A DNA stretch of 64,000 nucleotides. Origin: Lachnospiraceae bacterium NK3A20 (GTDB lineage: Bacteria; Bacillota; Clostridia; Lachnospirales; Lachnospiraceae). Position numbers and translations under genes: made by a program. The stretch covers positions 62,001 through 126,000 of the forward strand of contig FNQX01000007.1 of assembly GCA_900107575.1 (NCBI GenBank), in the 5' to 3' direction. Below, piece by piece: positions 44,119 to 53,359 of the stretch. Below the pieces are notes generated by a model that made no database searches, was not told the origin of the DNA, and saw only the letters and a list, made by a program, of their open reading frames with translations. The first letter of the stretch is position 1. Every line of letters begins with the position of its first letter.

Positions 44119-44631
44119 TCAATAGACAGACTCGTCCACTTCTCCGTCGCCGTCCTCCATCACCTGGTCAGTATCGACGAGGCCGCCTTCTGTTTTCGTT
44201 GTGTACATGATTCCGTCCAGATGATCGAACTCGTGGCACATGCATCTGGCGAACAACTCTGTGCCCTCGATCTCGAAACGGTTCATGTTCTCGTCATAAG
44301 CAACCGTCTTCACGTAGGCAGGTCGTTTCACCTCTCCCATTTTGCCAGGTACGGAAAGGCAGCCTTCCATGCCGTCCTGTTCGCCGGTCTGCTCGATAAT
44401 CTCGGGATTAATGAATACATGCGGATCGCTGTGGTCCTCCGAGATGTCAATCACAACGATTCTTTTCAGGACACCGATCTGCGGCGCCGCAAGCCCCACG
44501 CCGTTCGCCTCATACATGGTCTCGAACATATCAGCAATGAGCTCTTTGATATGCGGGGTGACTTCCTTCACGGGCTTTGCCTTCTTCTCAAGGATCGGAT
44601 CCCCGATTTCTCTGATGGTACGTAATGCCAT
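44119..44631 (-). CDS. def: Peptide deformylase
   Basis: Removes the formyl group from nascent proteins, with metal bound by one Cys and two His. All three motifs are visible in 170 residues: GVGLAAPQIG, EGCLSVPG and HEFDHLDG. It forms a pair with fmt. A C-terminal acidic tail (EDGDGEVDESVY) is additional. Confidence 0.96.
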   Translation of the reverse strand: MALRTIREIGDPILEKKAKPVKEVTPHIKELIADMFETMYEANGVGLAAPQIGVLKRIVVIDISEDHSDPHVFINPEIIEQTGEQDGMEGCLSVPGKMGEVKRPAYVKTVAYDENMNRFEIEGTELFARCMCHEFDHLDGIMYTTKTEGGLVDTDQVMEDGDGEVDESVY

Positions 44632-44658
44632 ATTTCACCTTTACTTCCTATCCCTGTA

Positions 44659-46962
44659 CTAATAGGGATTCATTGGATCAAAATCAAACTGGACCTGGAT
44701 GGCTGCCCCGTGCACATTCTCCTGCACCGCGGACGCATAAGCCTCCACTCTGTCCTTACAATCAACCAGTGTATCATACTTCGCACACTTAATGTATACG
44801 ACGTAGCGGTACTCATCCCGGATGCGCCAAATGGAAGCGGCGGCAGGACCGATGATGAGAACGAGCGGAATCGTGCCGGCATGTGCGTTGATGCCTTTTG
44901 TGATCTTGTCGAGGAGCTCTCTCACCCTTCCTGCCATCATCTGCGCATAGTCATCGTTCCGGCTCTGAATCTGCACCGCCAGCATGTGGTAGACGGGCGG
45001 GTACATAAGCGCATTGCGGTAGGCGATCTCTTCGTTGTAGAAGCCCTCATAGTCCTGGCGCGACGCGTACTGTATCGCGTAGTGCTCCGGCTCGTAGGTC
45101 TGGATCACGACATGTCCCGGCTTCTCGCCCCTGCCGGCGCGGCCGGCCGCCTGTGTGAGGAGCTGGAAGGTGCGCTCGGATGCCCGGTAGTCGTTGGAAT
45201 ACAGGGAGAGGTCTGCAAGGAGGATGCCGACCAGAGTAACGCCCGGGAAATCGTGTCCCTTGACGATCATCTGTGTCCCGAGGAGGATGTCCGCTTCCTC
45301 GTTGGCAAAGCTCGAGAGAATCTTCTCGTAGCTCCCCTTCTGTGCCGTCGTGTCTGCGTCCATTCGGAGGATGCGCGCAGCGGGATAGCGCCTGTGGATT
45401 TCCTCTTCGATCTGCTCCGTCCCCGCGCGGAAACCGGAGATGAACTTCGAGCCGCACTCCGGGCAGATGTGAACGTTAGGCGTCTCGTACCCACAGTAAT
45501 GGCAGATGAGTTTCCCGTTCCTGTGCAGCGAGAGCGCGACGTCGCAGTGCGGACATTTCATCACATGACCACAGCTGCGACAGGAGACAAAACCGGAGAA
45601 CCCGCGCCGGTTGAGGAAGAGCATCGTCTGCTCTTTCTTCGCAAGGCGGTCTTCCAGGAGCGCGGAGAGCTTCCTGGACAGAATGGAACGGTTGCCGCTT
45701 CGCAGCTCACTCCTCATGTCAGTGATGTCGACGTCCGGAAGGCTCCCGCCCGTCAGGCGCTCTCCGAGCTCGTAGAGCCTGAAGTCGCCCCTCTTTGCAT
45801 GGTAGGCCGAGTCAAGGGAGGGTGTTGCCGACCCCAGGACCACCACGCCGCCGTGTATCTTCGCGATCTCGACCGCCACATCGCGCGCGTGGTATTTCGG
45901 CATGGACTCGTTCTTGTAACTGTTCTCGTGTTCCTCATCAATGACGATGACACCGGGGTTCGGGAAAGGCGTGAACAGCGCGGACCTCGGTCCGATGATC
46001 ACGTCGATTTCTCCGCGCCGCGCCCGCTCGAACTGATCGCTCTTCTCTCCCTCCGAAAGGGTGGAATTCATGACGGAGACGCGGTCGCCGAAGTGCCGGT
46101 AGAACCGGATGAGGGTCTGATAGGTCAGAGAAATCTCCGGGATCAGCATGATCGCCTGCCTGCCGCGCTTCACAATCTCTTCGATGATGCGGATATATAC
46201 CTCTGTCTTGCCGCTCCCCGTAATGCCATGGATCAGGGAAACCAGCGGAACGCCGGTTTCGGATCCCGCCGCTCTCGCTGCTGTAATCGCATCGAAGTCC
46301 CGGATCACACCGTCCACGATGGCCTGCTGTCCCTTGCTCAGGTGCAGCAGGTTGCCTTCCACGTTCGATAAAGAGACCGGGTTTCGGAGCGAGGTCGTCG
46401 TAAGGATCTCGATCACGCCCTGCTCTTTCATGGCGCGCATGGTGGCTGCCGTGACGTGGAGTTTCGACAGGATCAGGCTATATGGCTGCGTGGGAATCTC
46501 CATGAGCTCCCGCAGAAGGCGTGCCCGGGCCACCTGATGTTTCCCCTCATAGAAGGAGAGTTTCTCCCTGGCGGAGGCCTCATCCAGCAGGAGCCGCACC
46601 TCGCGCTTCTCCACGGGCTTTGCCTCTTTCCTTGCGGTCAGTGTCGTGCGCAGCGCCGTGACCATGGTGGAGCCGTACCTCTCCTTCATCCAGGCCGCGA
46701 GCTGAACCATACTGTCCCCGGTTCTGCTGCTGCCTTTCGCGGCGACGCCTGTGATCTCCTTGATCTTCTCGTCCGGATAATCCGCCGTATCAGAAAAAGC
46801 AACAACGTACCCTTCCCGGGACGTGCTGCCTTTTCCAAACGGTACGTTCACAAGACTGCCCAGCCTGACCGCAGGCCGGAGAGCCTCCGGAATGCGGTAG
46901 GTGAAGGGATGGTCCAGCCTGCCGTGCGATATATCAATGATTACCTGCGCGTATCTCGACAT
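44659..46962 (-). CDS. priA: Primosomal protein / helicase PriA
   Basis: Restarts stalled replication forks. The 767-residue protein has a 3'-DNA-binding N terminus, Walker A GITGSGKTEVY, the DEEH box (VIDEEHENSYKNE), a zinc-binding cysteine array (CRSCGHVMKCPHC, CHYCGYETPNVHICPECG) and helicase motif V/VI (GRAGRGEKPG). First gene of the string priA-def-fmt, standard in Firmicutes. It lies 27 bp before def. Confidence 0.96.
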   Translation of the reverse strand: MSRYAQVIIDISHGRLDHPFTYRIPEALRPAVRLGSLVNVPFGKGSTSREGYVVAFSDTADYPDEKIKEITGVAAKGSSRTGDSMVQLAAWMKERYGSTMVTALRTTLTARKEAKPVEKREVRLLLDEASAREKLSFYEGKHQVARARLLRELMEIPTQPYSLILSKLHVTAATMRAMKEQGVIEILTTTSLRNPVSLSNVEGNLLHLSKGQQAIVDGVIRDFDAITAARAAGSETGVPLVSLIHGITGSGKTEVYIRIIEEIVKRGRQAIMLIPEISLTYQTLIRFYRHFGDRVSVMNSTLSEGEKSDQFERARRGEIDVIIGPRSALFTPFPNPGVIVIDEEHENSYKNESMPKYHARDVAVEIAKIHGGVVVLGSATPSLDSAYHAKRGDFRLYELGERLTGGSLPDVDITDMRSELRSGNRSILSRKLSALLEDRLAKKEQTMLFLNRRGFSGFVSCRSCGHVMKCPHCDVALSLHRNGKLICHYCGYETPNVHICPECGSKFISGFRAGTEQIEEEIHRRYPAARILRMDADTTAQKGSYEKILSSFANEEADILLGTQMIVKGHDFPGVTLVGILLADLSLYSNDYRASERTFQLLTQAAGRAGRGEKPGHVVIQTYEPEHYAIQYASRQDYEGFYNEEIAYRNALMYPPVYHMLAVQIQSRNDDYAQMMAGRVRELLDKITKGINAHAGTIPLVLIIGPAAASIWRIRDEYRYVVYIKCAKYDTLVDCKDRVEAYASAVQENVHGAAIQVQFDFDPMNPY

Positions 46963-47024
46963 AGCTTCCTGCTCGAATATGTATTGGCATCCCCGAAGGG
47001 GTTTCCTGCTTCGGGAACGCTATC

Positions 47025-48554
47025 TTACACTGCGCCCCTGTCGGCGTCAAGAATCTCACGTATGATGACTCTCTCATCCATGGGGTATTTCTTCCCCCGG
47101 ATCTCCTGATAGTCCTCGTGACCTTTGCCCGCGAGAACGATGATGTCCCCCGGCTCTCCGTGGTGAATCGCGTAGGCGATCGCCTCTTTCCTGTCCGTGA
47201 TCGTAATGTATTCGCCGTATGTTTTGGAGATACCCGTGACAATGTCCGCGATGATCGCTTCCGGCTCCTCAAATCTGGGATTGTCGGAGGTGATGATGGT
47301 GAAATCAGACAGGCGCCCCGAAACCTCTCCCATCTCGAACCTGCGCAGCTTCGAGCGGTTGCCGCCGCAGCCGAATACCGTGATGAGCCTGTGCGGATGA
47401 TACTCCTTCAGTGTGGTGAGGAGGCTCTCCAGCGCGACCGCGTTGTGGGCGTAGTCGATCATGAGCGTGAAGTCATCGGAGACCTTCACCATCTCAATCC
47501 TGCCCTTGACCTTCGCCTGAAGGAGCGCTGACGCAATGACGGAGGGTTCCACATTAAAATGCAGGCAGATCGCCACGGCGCACAGCGCGTTGTAGACGGA
47601 GAAGCTTCCGGGCGTCGGCACTTCGGCGTGGAGCTGTACTTTCCCTTCCGTATCGAAGGAGATGCCGAGCTCGCCCGGCTTCTTCACAAGCTCTAAGTGA
47701 TCCGCATAGAGATCATTCTCCGGGCGCAGTCCGAAGGTCGAAACCTTGCAGGTATGCCCCTCCAGTACCGCGGAAACCTTCGGGTCATCTCCGTTGACGA
47801 TGCCCGTTCTGCACTGCCGGAACAGGAGCCCCTTGCAGGCAAGGTACTCCTCGAAGGACTCGTGTTCATTGGGGCCGATGTGATCGGGGCTGATGTTCGT
47901 AAAGACACCGAGATCGTAGAAAATACCAGCCGTCCGCCCCAGTTTTAAGGCCTGAGAGGAGACTTCCATGACAACGGCTGCAACACCCGCCTTCTGCATC
48001 CGGTCGAGCAGTGTCTGCAGCGTGAGAGACTCCGGCGTCGTGTTCGCCGAAGGGATGTGGATCTCTTCTCCTCCCTCTCTCCAGGTGGACTCGATCGTGC
48101 CGATGAGTCCGACCGAGATGCCGGCGTGCTCCAGAATCGACTTCACAAGATATGTCGTCGTGGTCTTGCCCTTCGTGCCGGTGACGCCGATCATCTTCAT
48201 CTTCTTCGCCGGGTGATCGAACCAGGCGGCGGAGATCATCGCCATCGCGTAGCGGCTGTCCGCAACGCGGACGAGAACCGGTGCACTCACACCCTGTGAG
48301 AATTCCGGCGCCCTCTGCACGATGAGCGCCGCAGCGCCTGCCTCTGCCGCCTTGTCCGCGAAATCGTGGCCATCACTGTTCGCTCCGACGATGCAGAAAA
48401 AGAGCCCTCCCTCTTCCGCCTTCCTCGAATCGTTGGTGATAGCAGTAATGCCCGTCTCTCCTGCAGCCTTTCTCAACGCCTCATCTGTGATGACATTGCC
48501 GGAGGCGTCAATATATTCGTATTCCAGTCCTTCCAGTAGCTGTTCCAGCTTCAT
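47025..48554 (-). CDS. murE: UDP-MurNAc-tripeptide synthetase MurE (diaminopimelate-type)
   Basis: Adds the third residue of the peptidoglycan stem peptide. The 509-residue protein has the Mur ligase ATP loop GVTGTKGKTTTT (about 123-134), HNAVALESLL, and the specificity motif DNPR (within TSDNPRFEEP) that marks meso-diaminopimelate as substrate rather than lysine. Start at MKLEQLLEGLEYEY after AGGAAGG. It is outside the dcw cluster. Confidence 0.95.
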   Translation of the reverse strand: MKLEQLLEGLEYEYIDASGNVITDEALRKAAGETGITAITNDSRKAEEGGLFFCIVGANSDGHDFADKAAEAGAAALIVQRAPEFSQGVSAPVLVRVADSRYAMAMISAAWFDHPAKKMKMIGVTGTKGKTTTTYLVKSILEHAGISVGLIGTIESTWREGGEEIHIPSANTTPESLTLQTLLDRMQKAGVAAVVMEVSSQALKLGRTAGIFYDLGVFTNISPDHIGPNEHESFEEYLACKGLLFRQCRTGIVNGDDPKVSAVLEGHTCKVSTFGLRPENDLYADHLELVKKPGELGISFDTEGKVQLHAEVPTPGSFSVYNALCAVAICLHFNVEPSVIASALLQAKVKGRIEMVKVSDDFTLMIDYAHNAVALESLLTTLKEYHPHRLITVFGCGGNRSKLRRFEMGEVSGRLSDFTIITSDNPRFEEPEAIIADIVTGISKTYGEYITITDRKEAIAYAIHHGEPGDIIVLAGKGHEDYQEIRGKKYPMDERVIIREILDADRGAV

Positions 48555-48658
48555 TGGTTTTCCTTCCTGTTTTGTTAAGAATTCCTTTAGAAATTTTATC
48601 AATTGATTCGAAAGGGGACACATTTCGAACACAATTCACTGGTACTATGTTTTCAGGA

Positions 48659-48679
48659 TAGTTGATAACTCACTATCTC
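48659..48679. repeat. Short palindrome in the murE leader
   Basis: GATAGT (48659-48664) pairs with ACTATC (48674-48679) around a 9-nt centre. Between it and murE there is also a TTTCGAA/TTCGAAA dyad near 48605-48627. Function unknown. Confidence 0.35.
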
Positions 48680-48702
48680 CCCCCTCATAAGAAAACGTGG
48701 AG

Positions 48703-48726
48703 AAAGGCCTGTTCCCGCAGGCCTTT
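48703..48726. terminator. recJ-murE hairpin with a T run on the plus strand
   Basis: A 9-bp perfect stem (48703-48711 with 48718-48726) and 6-nt loop. The six-T run (48724-48729) is on the plus strand; on the minus strand, the coding direction of both genes, only TTT is found. It may end antisense transcripts, or act as a 5' stem on the murE mRNA. Confidence 0.5.
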
Positions 48727-48738
48727 TTTCATGCCCGT

Positions 48739-48744
48739 ATTATA
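48739..48744 (-). promoter_or_regulatory. Extended -10 promoter for murE
   Basis: TATAAT preceded by TGA (extended -10) directly after the recJ stop codon. The -35 at 17 bp is poor (GGGACT), which extended -10 promoters can tolerate. Predicted start near 48732, a few bases before the hairpin. Confidence 0.5.
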
Positions 48745-50583
48745 TCACAGCAGAATCCTGTAGTCCCTGATGATGAACTGCAGGCTCCTGCGGTCACGGT
48801 ACTCATTGATCTCAGGGTAATAGACCACGTTGCAGTCGTGCGTTTCGCCGTCACAGAGATCCTTCGCATCCTCTTCCCTCCGGAATAAGATAAAGTTAAA
48901 CGACATTCCCCTCTCATCCTGCGCCCGCAGGCGGATGACGTTTCTATTCTTGCCAAATACCGACTCCACGCGCAGCCGCAGATTGCGCGTAACGAACAGC
49001 GCTCTGGCATTGCCCGTGCCGCAGGGTTCCAGAACCTTCAGCTCCTCTGCGAACTGCATGGAAACAAACCGCGGCGGCAGTTCCATGTCGATGTGGATCG
49101 TCTCCTGCATGTCCGCATCCTGGAGCGTGCAGTTCTCATTCATCGCCGCCTTCCAGGCTGTGAGTTTCTCCTTCCGGATGGAGAGCCCTGCCGCCATCTT
49201 ATGGCCGCCGAATTTCTCGAAATACTCGCTGCAGCGGTTCATCTCCCCGTACATGTCGTAGGCGTCAATCGAACGCCCGCTCCCCTTGAGCATCCCCTCT
49301 TCCTGGGCATTTGTCAGAACAAAGGTGGGCCTCTCATATTTCTCCCGGATCCTGCCGGCAATGATGCCTGCAATCGACTCGTGCACATTGGGCAGATAGA
49401 TGATGAGAACCCGGTTGACCGGCCGGTCGGTGCCATGCGCCTGCATCTCTTCCCTGATCATGGCATCCGCATCCCGCATCCCCTGCTCTGTCATGGCTTT
49501 GCGGCTCTCATTGAGCCCTTTCAGCTCTGCCGCGAGCGCCATTGCACGGCCCTCATCTTCCTCCATGAACAGCCCCAGTGCCCGCTCTGCCGTATCAAGG
49601 CGCCCGGAAGCGTTGAGGCAGGGGCCGAGGATGAAGCCTGCATGATAACAGCTAAGGTCAGCGTCTGAGAGTCCTGTCGTCATGATAAGACTCTTAAGCC
49701 CTGTATTTCTCGTCCGCTTCGCTTCCTGCAGACCGCAGCGCACAATGATGCGGTTCTCCTTCGATAAAGGCATGACATCGCATACCGTCGCGATCGCGGC
49801 GAAGCCAAGGAGCTCGCGCATAAGCGTTTGTTCCGTAGTGGTGTCGTCCTTCGGATCCCCCGCAATATCCGGCATACCGAGGAGGGCGGACGCAAGCTTG
49901 TATACAACCTCTGCCCCGCAGATCTCCGTGAAGGGATACCAGGTCCTGCCGGTTCCCGGATCGACCAGTTTCGGTTCAATGATCACATCCGCAGGCGGCA
50001 GGATGTAGCGCCGCGATAAGGGGGAGCGTTCTGTCTGCGTGCCGTCGCCGTCAAAGTCCGTCTGACGATCATCAATGTAAGGGATCTCATGGTGATCCGT
50101 CACGATGACGGTGAGTCCCGCCGCCTTCGCCATCTGCAGCGGCTCCGCTGCCGCAATGCCGTTGTCGCAGGTGATGATCGTATCGACACCGTCCCGGATT
50201 GCCTCCTGCACGAGGCGTTCGTTGATCCCATACCCGTCCTTGCGCCGGTCCGGCAGATCGCAGGAGACCCGGGCGCCGAGGAAACTGAATAGCCTCCACA
50301 GAATGAACGAGGAACAGATGCCGTCAACATCATAGTCTCCGATGATGCGGATCTTCTGATGCTGTGAAATCTTATCTCCCAGGATCTCTACCGCTCTGTC
50401 CATGTCGTGGAACAGGAACGGATCCGGCAAATCCTTCAGCGTTCCATGAAGATATTCCCTCGTATCCTCAATACCTATGACATCACGGTTCCGAATGAGC
50501 CGCGCCGTGACAGGGCTGATGCCACATGCCTTCGCGACCGCGTCAAAATCTTCCTTTTTGTGATATACGAGCCAGTTCGCCAT
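48745..50583 (-). CDS. recJ: Single-stranded-DNA-specific exonuclease RecJ
   Basis: 5'-3' exonuclease of the DHH family used in recombination and repair. The 612-residue protein has motif I IGDYDVDG (Asp83, Asp85, Asp87), the DHH motif VTDHHEIP, a later block SGRLDTAERALGLF, and DHHA1 sequence GGHKMAAGLSI. Start at MANWLVYHKKED (50583) after GGGAG with 6-base spacing; the frame is open for 54 more codons upstream but these are not RecJ-like. Confidence 0.94.
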   Translation of the reverse strand: MANWLVYHKKEDFDAVAKACGISPVTARLIRNRDVIGIEDTREYLHGTLKDLPDPFLFHDMDRAVEILGDKISQHQKIRIIGDYDVDGICSSFILWRLFSFLGARVSCDLPDRRKDGYGINERLVQEAIRDGVDTIITCDNGIAAAEPLQMAKAAGLTVIVTDHHEIPYIDDRQTDFDGDGTQTERSPLSRRYILPPADVIIEPKLVDPGTGRTWYPFTEICGAEVVYKLASALLGMPDIAGDPKDDTTTEQTLMRELLGFAAIATVCDVMPLSKENRIIVRCGLQEAKRTRNTGLKSLIMTTGLSDADLSCYHAGFILGPCLNASGRLDTAERALGLFMEEDEGRAMALAAELKGLNESRKAMTEQGMRDADAMIREEMQAHGTDRPVNRVLIIYLPNVHESIAGIIAGRIREKYERPTFVLTNAQEEGMLKGSGRSIDAYDMYGEMNRCSEYFEKFGGHKMAAGLSIRKEKLTAWKAAMNENCTLQDADMQETIHIDMELPPRFVSMQFAEELKVLEPCGTGNARALFVTRNLRLRVESVFGKNRNVIRLRAQDERGMSFNFILFRREEDAKDLCDGETHDCNVVYYPEINEYRDRRSLQFIIRDYRILL

Positions 50584-50622
50584 TATCATCTCCCAGTCAG
50601 AGTCCAGATCCCGCCTGCTCCT

Positions 50623-50651
50623 ATTATATGCAGACGGAGGGGCTTTGTCTC
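50623..50651 (-). promoter_or_regulatory. Candidate recJ promoter
   Basis: GAGACA, 17-bp spacer, TATAAT (50623-50628), about 40 bp upstream of the recJ start. The -10 is perfect; the -35 matches four of six. Confidence 0.5.
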
Positions 50652-50748
50652 CTCCAGCCCAGCCGGCGCGATCACGCATCACGAAGGCAAGCCGCAATTC
50701 CGCTTTGCGGAATACTTGCGCACTGTGCTCCGCTCTATCGCGCAACGA

Positions 50749-50789
50749 CCCCTCTGCAGCGAGGGAAAACTTCCCGGCCGCAGAGGGGT
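50749..50789. repeat. Strong 11-bp-stem hairpin between secDF and recJ
   Basis: GACCCCTCTGC and GCAGAGGGGTC form a perfect outer stem, with a nested GGGAA/TTCCC stem. No T run follows on either strand, so it is not a textbook terminator; it may be an RNA processing or 3'-end stabilising structure for secDF. Confidence 0.6.
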
Positions 50790-50888
50790 CTCATACAATG
50801 ATATTTTACCAAGGCTTGCGCTCCCGCCGGAATGCGACAGGGCGCCTGTCTTCTGTTTTCGCTCAAGAGGCCGTAGGAAGCCTTGCCA

Positions 50889-53225
50889 TCAAATGACGGT
50901 CTTCTCCTTCACACTCGCCTCGTGGCGCTTTTTGCGCTCTTCCTTGTCCTTTGCCGCCTTCTGCCTCTGATACTTCGCAGAGTCATCATGCGCCGGCTTA
51001 AACCTGTTGCGCAGAACGTACCAGAGTGCGCCGGTGATGCAGACGGAGGAATAGGTGCCGCAGATGATACCGCTCATGATGGGCAGCGCGAACTCCCGAA
51101 TCGAGGATACGCCGAAGATGAACAGCGTCGCTACCATGAAGAACGTGGTGAGAGAAGTGAACAGGGATCTCGAAAGGGTATCCGTGATACTCCTGTTGAC
51201 CAGTTCCTCAAGATTCTGATCTTTCCTGCGCACGCCCAGGTTCTCACGGATACGGTCGAAGATAACGATCGTCGCGTTGATCGAGTAGCCGACGATGGTC
51301 AGCATGCAGGCGATGAACGTGGAACCCACGGAGATACGCAGCAGCGCGTAAACAGTAAGCGTCACCAGAACGTCGTGGCCGAGCGCCAGGATCGCGGAGG
51401 CGCCGAAGCGGATGTCCTTGAAACGGAACCAGATATAAAGGAGCATCAAGATCAGAGCGACGATGACCGCCTTCACGGCATCCGCCTGCATCTCAGAGGA
51501 GATGGTCGAGCTGATGGTCTCTGCCTGGATATTGTCCTCGCCCACGTTAAACTTCTCGGAGAGGGAATCCGCGAGCTTTTCTCTCTCTTCCATCGCAAGG
51601 GTTCTGGTCTTGAAGATGACCTGCGTGCTGCCCGCCACCTTCTGAACCTGGACATTGGCATCTCCCGTGACATCCTCGAAGAGCGGAACGATCTGATCGT
51701 TCAGATCATCCAGCGTGTAATCCTTGTTGAAGGTAACGCTCGTGGAAGTACCGCCGACGAAATCCAGGCTGTAGTTCAGCGCGTGTTTCCCTCTTGCGTG
51801 GTTGACACCCATGGTCACGAAACCGATCAGGATGCAGCAGATGGAGATGGCGAAGAAGATCTCCTTCTTGCCGAGGAAATTGATCACCTTGTGCTGTTTG
51901 CCAACGCCGTACCACTTCTTATCCTTGAAGCCCAGGTTGTAGAAGCTCTTCATGAACCACTGGGTCACGAACAGGGCTGTGAACATGGACAGGATAATGC
52001 CGATGGCAAGGGTTTGCGCGAAGCCCTTGACCGTGCCGCTGCCCAGAGTACCAAGTACCGCCGCCGCGATCAGTGTTGTCACGTTGCCGTCGATGATGGC
52101 GGAGAGCGCCTTCCGGAAGCCGGACTCCATCGCCGCCTTCACGCTCTTGTTGTCGCGCAGCTCCTCGCGGATACGCGCGAAAATGATGACGTTGGCATCG
52201 ACTGCCATACCGATGGACAGGAGGATACCTGCAATGCCGGGCAGGGTCAGCGTCACGTTGAAGCCAACGAGAATGAGAGACTCGAGTCCGATATATAACA
52301 GCAGTGCAAGGCTGGCTGCCACGCCGGGCAGGAAATATACGCCGCACATAAATACAATAACAAGGATGATGCCGATAATGCCTGCCTTCAGGGAAGTGTC
52401 AATGGCATCCTGACCGAGCTGGGCGCCGACGACGTTGGAGCGCAGCTCTTCAAGCTCAACGGAGAGGCCGCCGATACGGATCGTGGAAGCAAGGTTTCTC
52501 GCATCCTCAATCGTATTCTCGCCCGTGATGACCGCCTGTCCGTTGGTGATGGCTGCCTGCACGTTGGGAACGCTGATGAACTGGCCGTCGTAGTAGATGC
52601 CGATCGTCTCCTTTTTATCAAAGGCCCGGGTCGTGGCATCCGCGAACTTCTTGCGCCCTTCATCGGTGAACGTGAGGGATACGACGATCTGCGGGTTATT
52701 CATGCTGTCGTTCTGATAGCCGCCCTGCGCGTCGACGACGTCCGTGCCCTCGAGAACGATGTCCCCGCTCTCTTTGAGCTCGTCGATCGTACGGTTTAAT
52801 TTGTACTGATAGGTAGACGGATCGAGCTGATAATTGGCATTGCCCTCATCGTCCGTCTGGCGGATGAAATAAAGAGATCCGGGTCTTCCCAGCTCCTCCA
52901 GGATCGCGTTGGCATCCGTAACGCCGGGAATCTCGATGTTGATTCGGTCACTTCCCTCGCGGTAAACCTGCGCCTCGGTCGAATACTGCTCGACTCTCTG
53001 CTGCAGCTTGTAGACCGTATCGTCCATGTCCTCATCGGAAGGCGCTTCGTCTCCGACCGCCTGATAGGTGATGCTGACACCGCCGGCGAGATCCAGTCCC
53101 AGTCTGACCTTCTGCAGGGAACCATCCAGATGTTTCCCGACGCCGAAAATCATGACATACCAGAGACTTGCGAGAACAGCCAGCAGGACGATCAGACCAA
53201 TGACCGCGTTTCTCTTCTGTTTCAT
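50889..53225 (-). CDS. secDF: Fused protein-export subunit SecDF
   Basis: Proton-driven RND-fold partner of SecYEG that aids late stages of export. At 778 residues SecD (1 to about 455) and SecF (about 465 to 778) are joined in one chain with about 12 membrane helices. Visible blocks: LGLDLAGGVSITY, GIPGVTDANAI-like VTDANAILEELG, TLPGIAGILLSIGMAVDANVIIF in the SecD half and DFVGGTSTSVTF and VGYSINATIVIFDRIREN in the SecF half. Start MKQKRNAVIG after AAGGAG. Its divergent neighbour is the CNNM-type gene. Confidence 0.95.
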   Translation of the reverse strand: MKQKRNAVIGLIVLLAVLASLWYVMIFGVGKHLDGSLQKVRLGLDLAGGVSITYQAVGDEAPSDEDMDDTVYKLQQRVEQYSTEAQVYREGSDRINIEIPGVTDANAILEELGRPGSLYFIRQTDDEGNANYQLDPSTYQYKLNRTIDELKESGDIVLEGTDVVDAQGGYQNDSMNNPQIVVSLTFTDEGRKKFADATTRAFDKKETIGIYYDGQFISVPNVQAAITNGQAVITGENTIEDARNLASTIRIGGLSVELEELRSNVVGAQLGQDAIDTSLKAGIIGIILVIVFMCGVYFLPGVAASLALLLYIGLESLILVGFNVTLTLPGIAGILLSIGMAVDANVIIFARIREELRDNKSVKAAMESGFRKALSAIIDGNVTTLIAAAVLGTLGSGTVKGFAQTLAIGIILSMFTALFVTQWFMKSFYNLGFKDKKWYGVGKQHKVINFLGKKEIFFAISICCILIGFVTMGVNHARGKHALNYSLDFVGGTSTSVTFNKDYTLDDLNDQIVPLFEDVTGDANVQVQKVAGSTQVIFKTRTLAMEEREKLADSLSEKFNVGEDNIQAETISSTISSEMQADAVKAVIVALILMLLYIWFRFKDIRFGASAILALGHDVLVTLTVYALLRISVGSTFIACMLTIVGYSINATIVIFDRIRENLGVRRKDQNLEELVNRSITDTLSRSLFTSLTTFFMVATLFIFGVSSIREFALPIMSGIICGTYSSVCITGALWYVLRNRFKPAHDDSAKYQRQKAAKDKEERKKRHEASVKEKTVI

Positions 53226-53274
53226 AACGACTTTCTCCTTACTCTTCGCAGATTTGTTCTGCCCGAACTGTGCA

Positions 53275-53302
53275 ATTATAACATGTTTCGTTTGCTAGTA
53301 AA
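53275..53302 (-). promoter_or_regulatory. Promoter for secDF
   Basis: TTTACT (53297-53302), 16-bp spacer, TATAAT (53275-53280) with an extended -10 TGT. Predicted start near 53268, 43 bases before the start codon. On the plus strand a TATAAT at 53319-53324 may serve the divergent gene, but its -35 is poorly spaced. Confidence 0.72.
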
Positions 53303-53359
53303 ACCTCCGATTTTCCACTATAATTCACGGATAAGATGTTTATTTAAGGAGCTCTTGCC

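Larger units (their letters stand above)
50584..50888. other. secDF-recJ intergenic region
   Basis: A 305-bp gap without a credible gene. It contains a candidate recJ promoter (50623-50651), a strong hairpin at 50749-50789, and a widely spaced AAGGCTT/AAGCCTT dyad (about 50812-50885) just after the secDF stop. Confidence 0.5.

Noticed and set aside
44710-46371. A 553-codon plus-strand frame opposite priA
   Set aside because: Same antisense artefact; no protein-like motifs.
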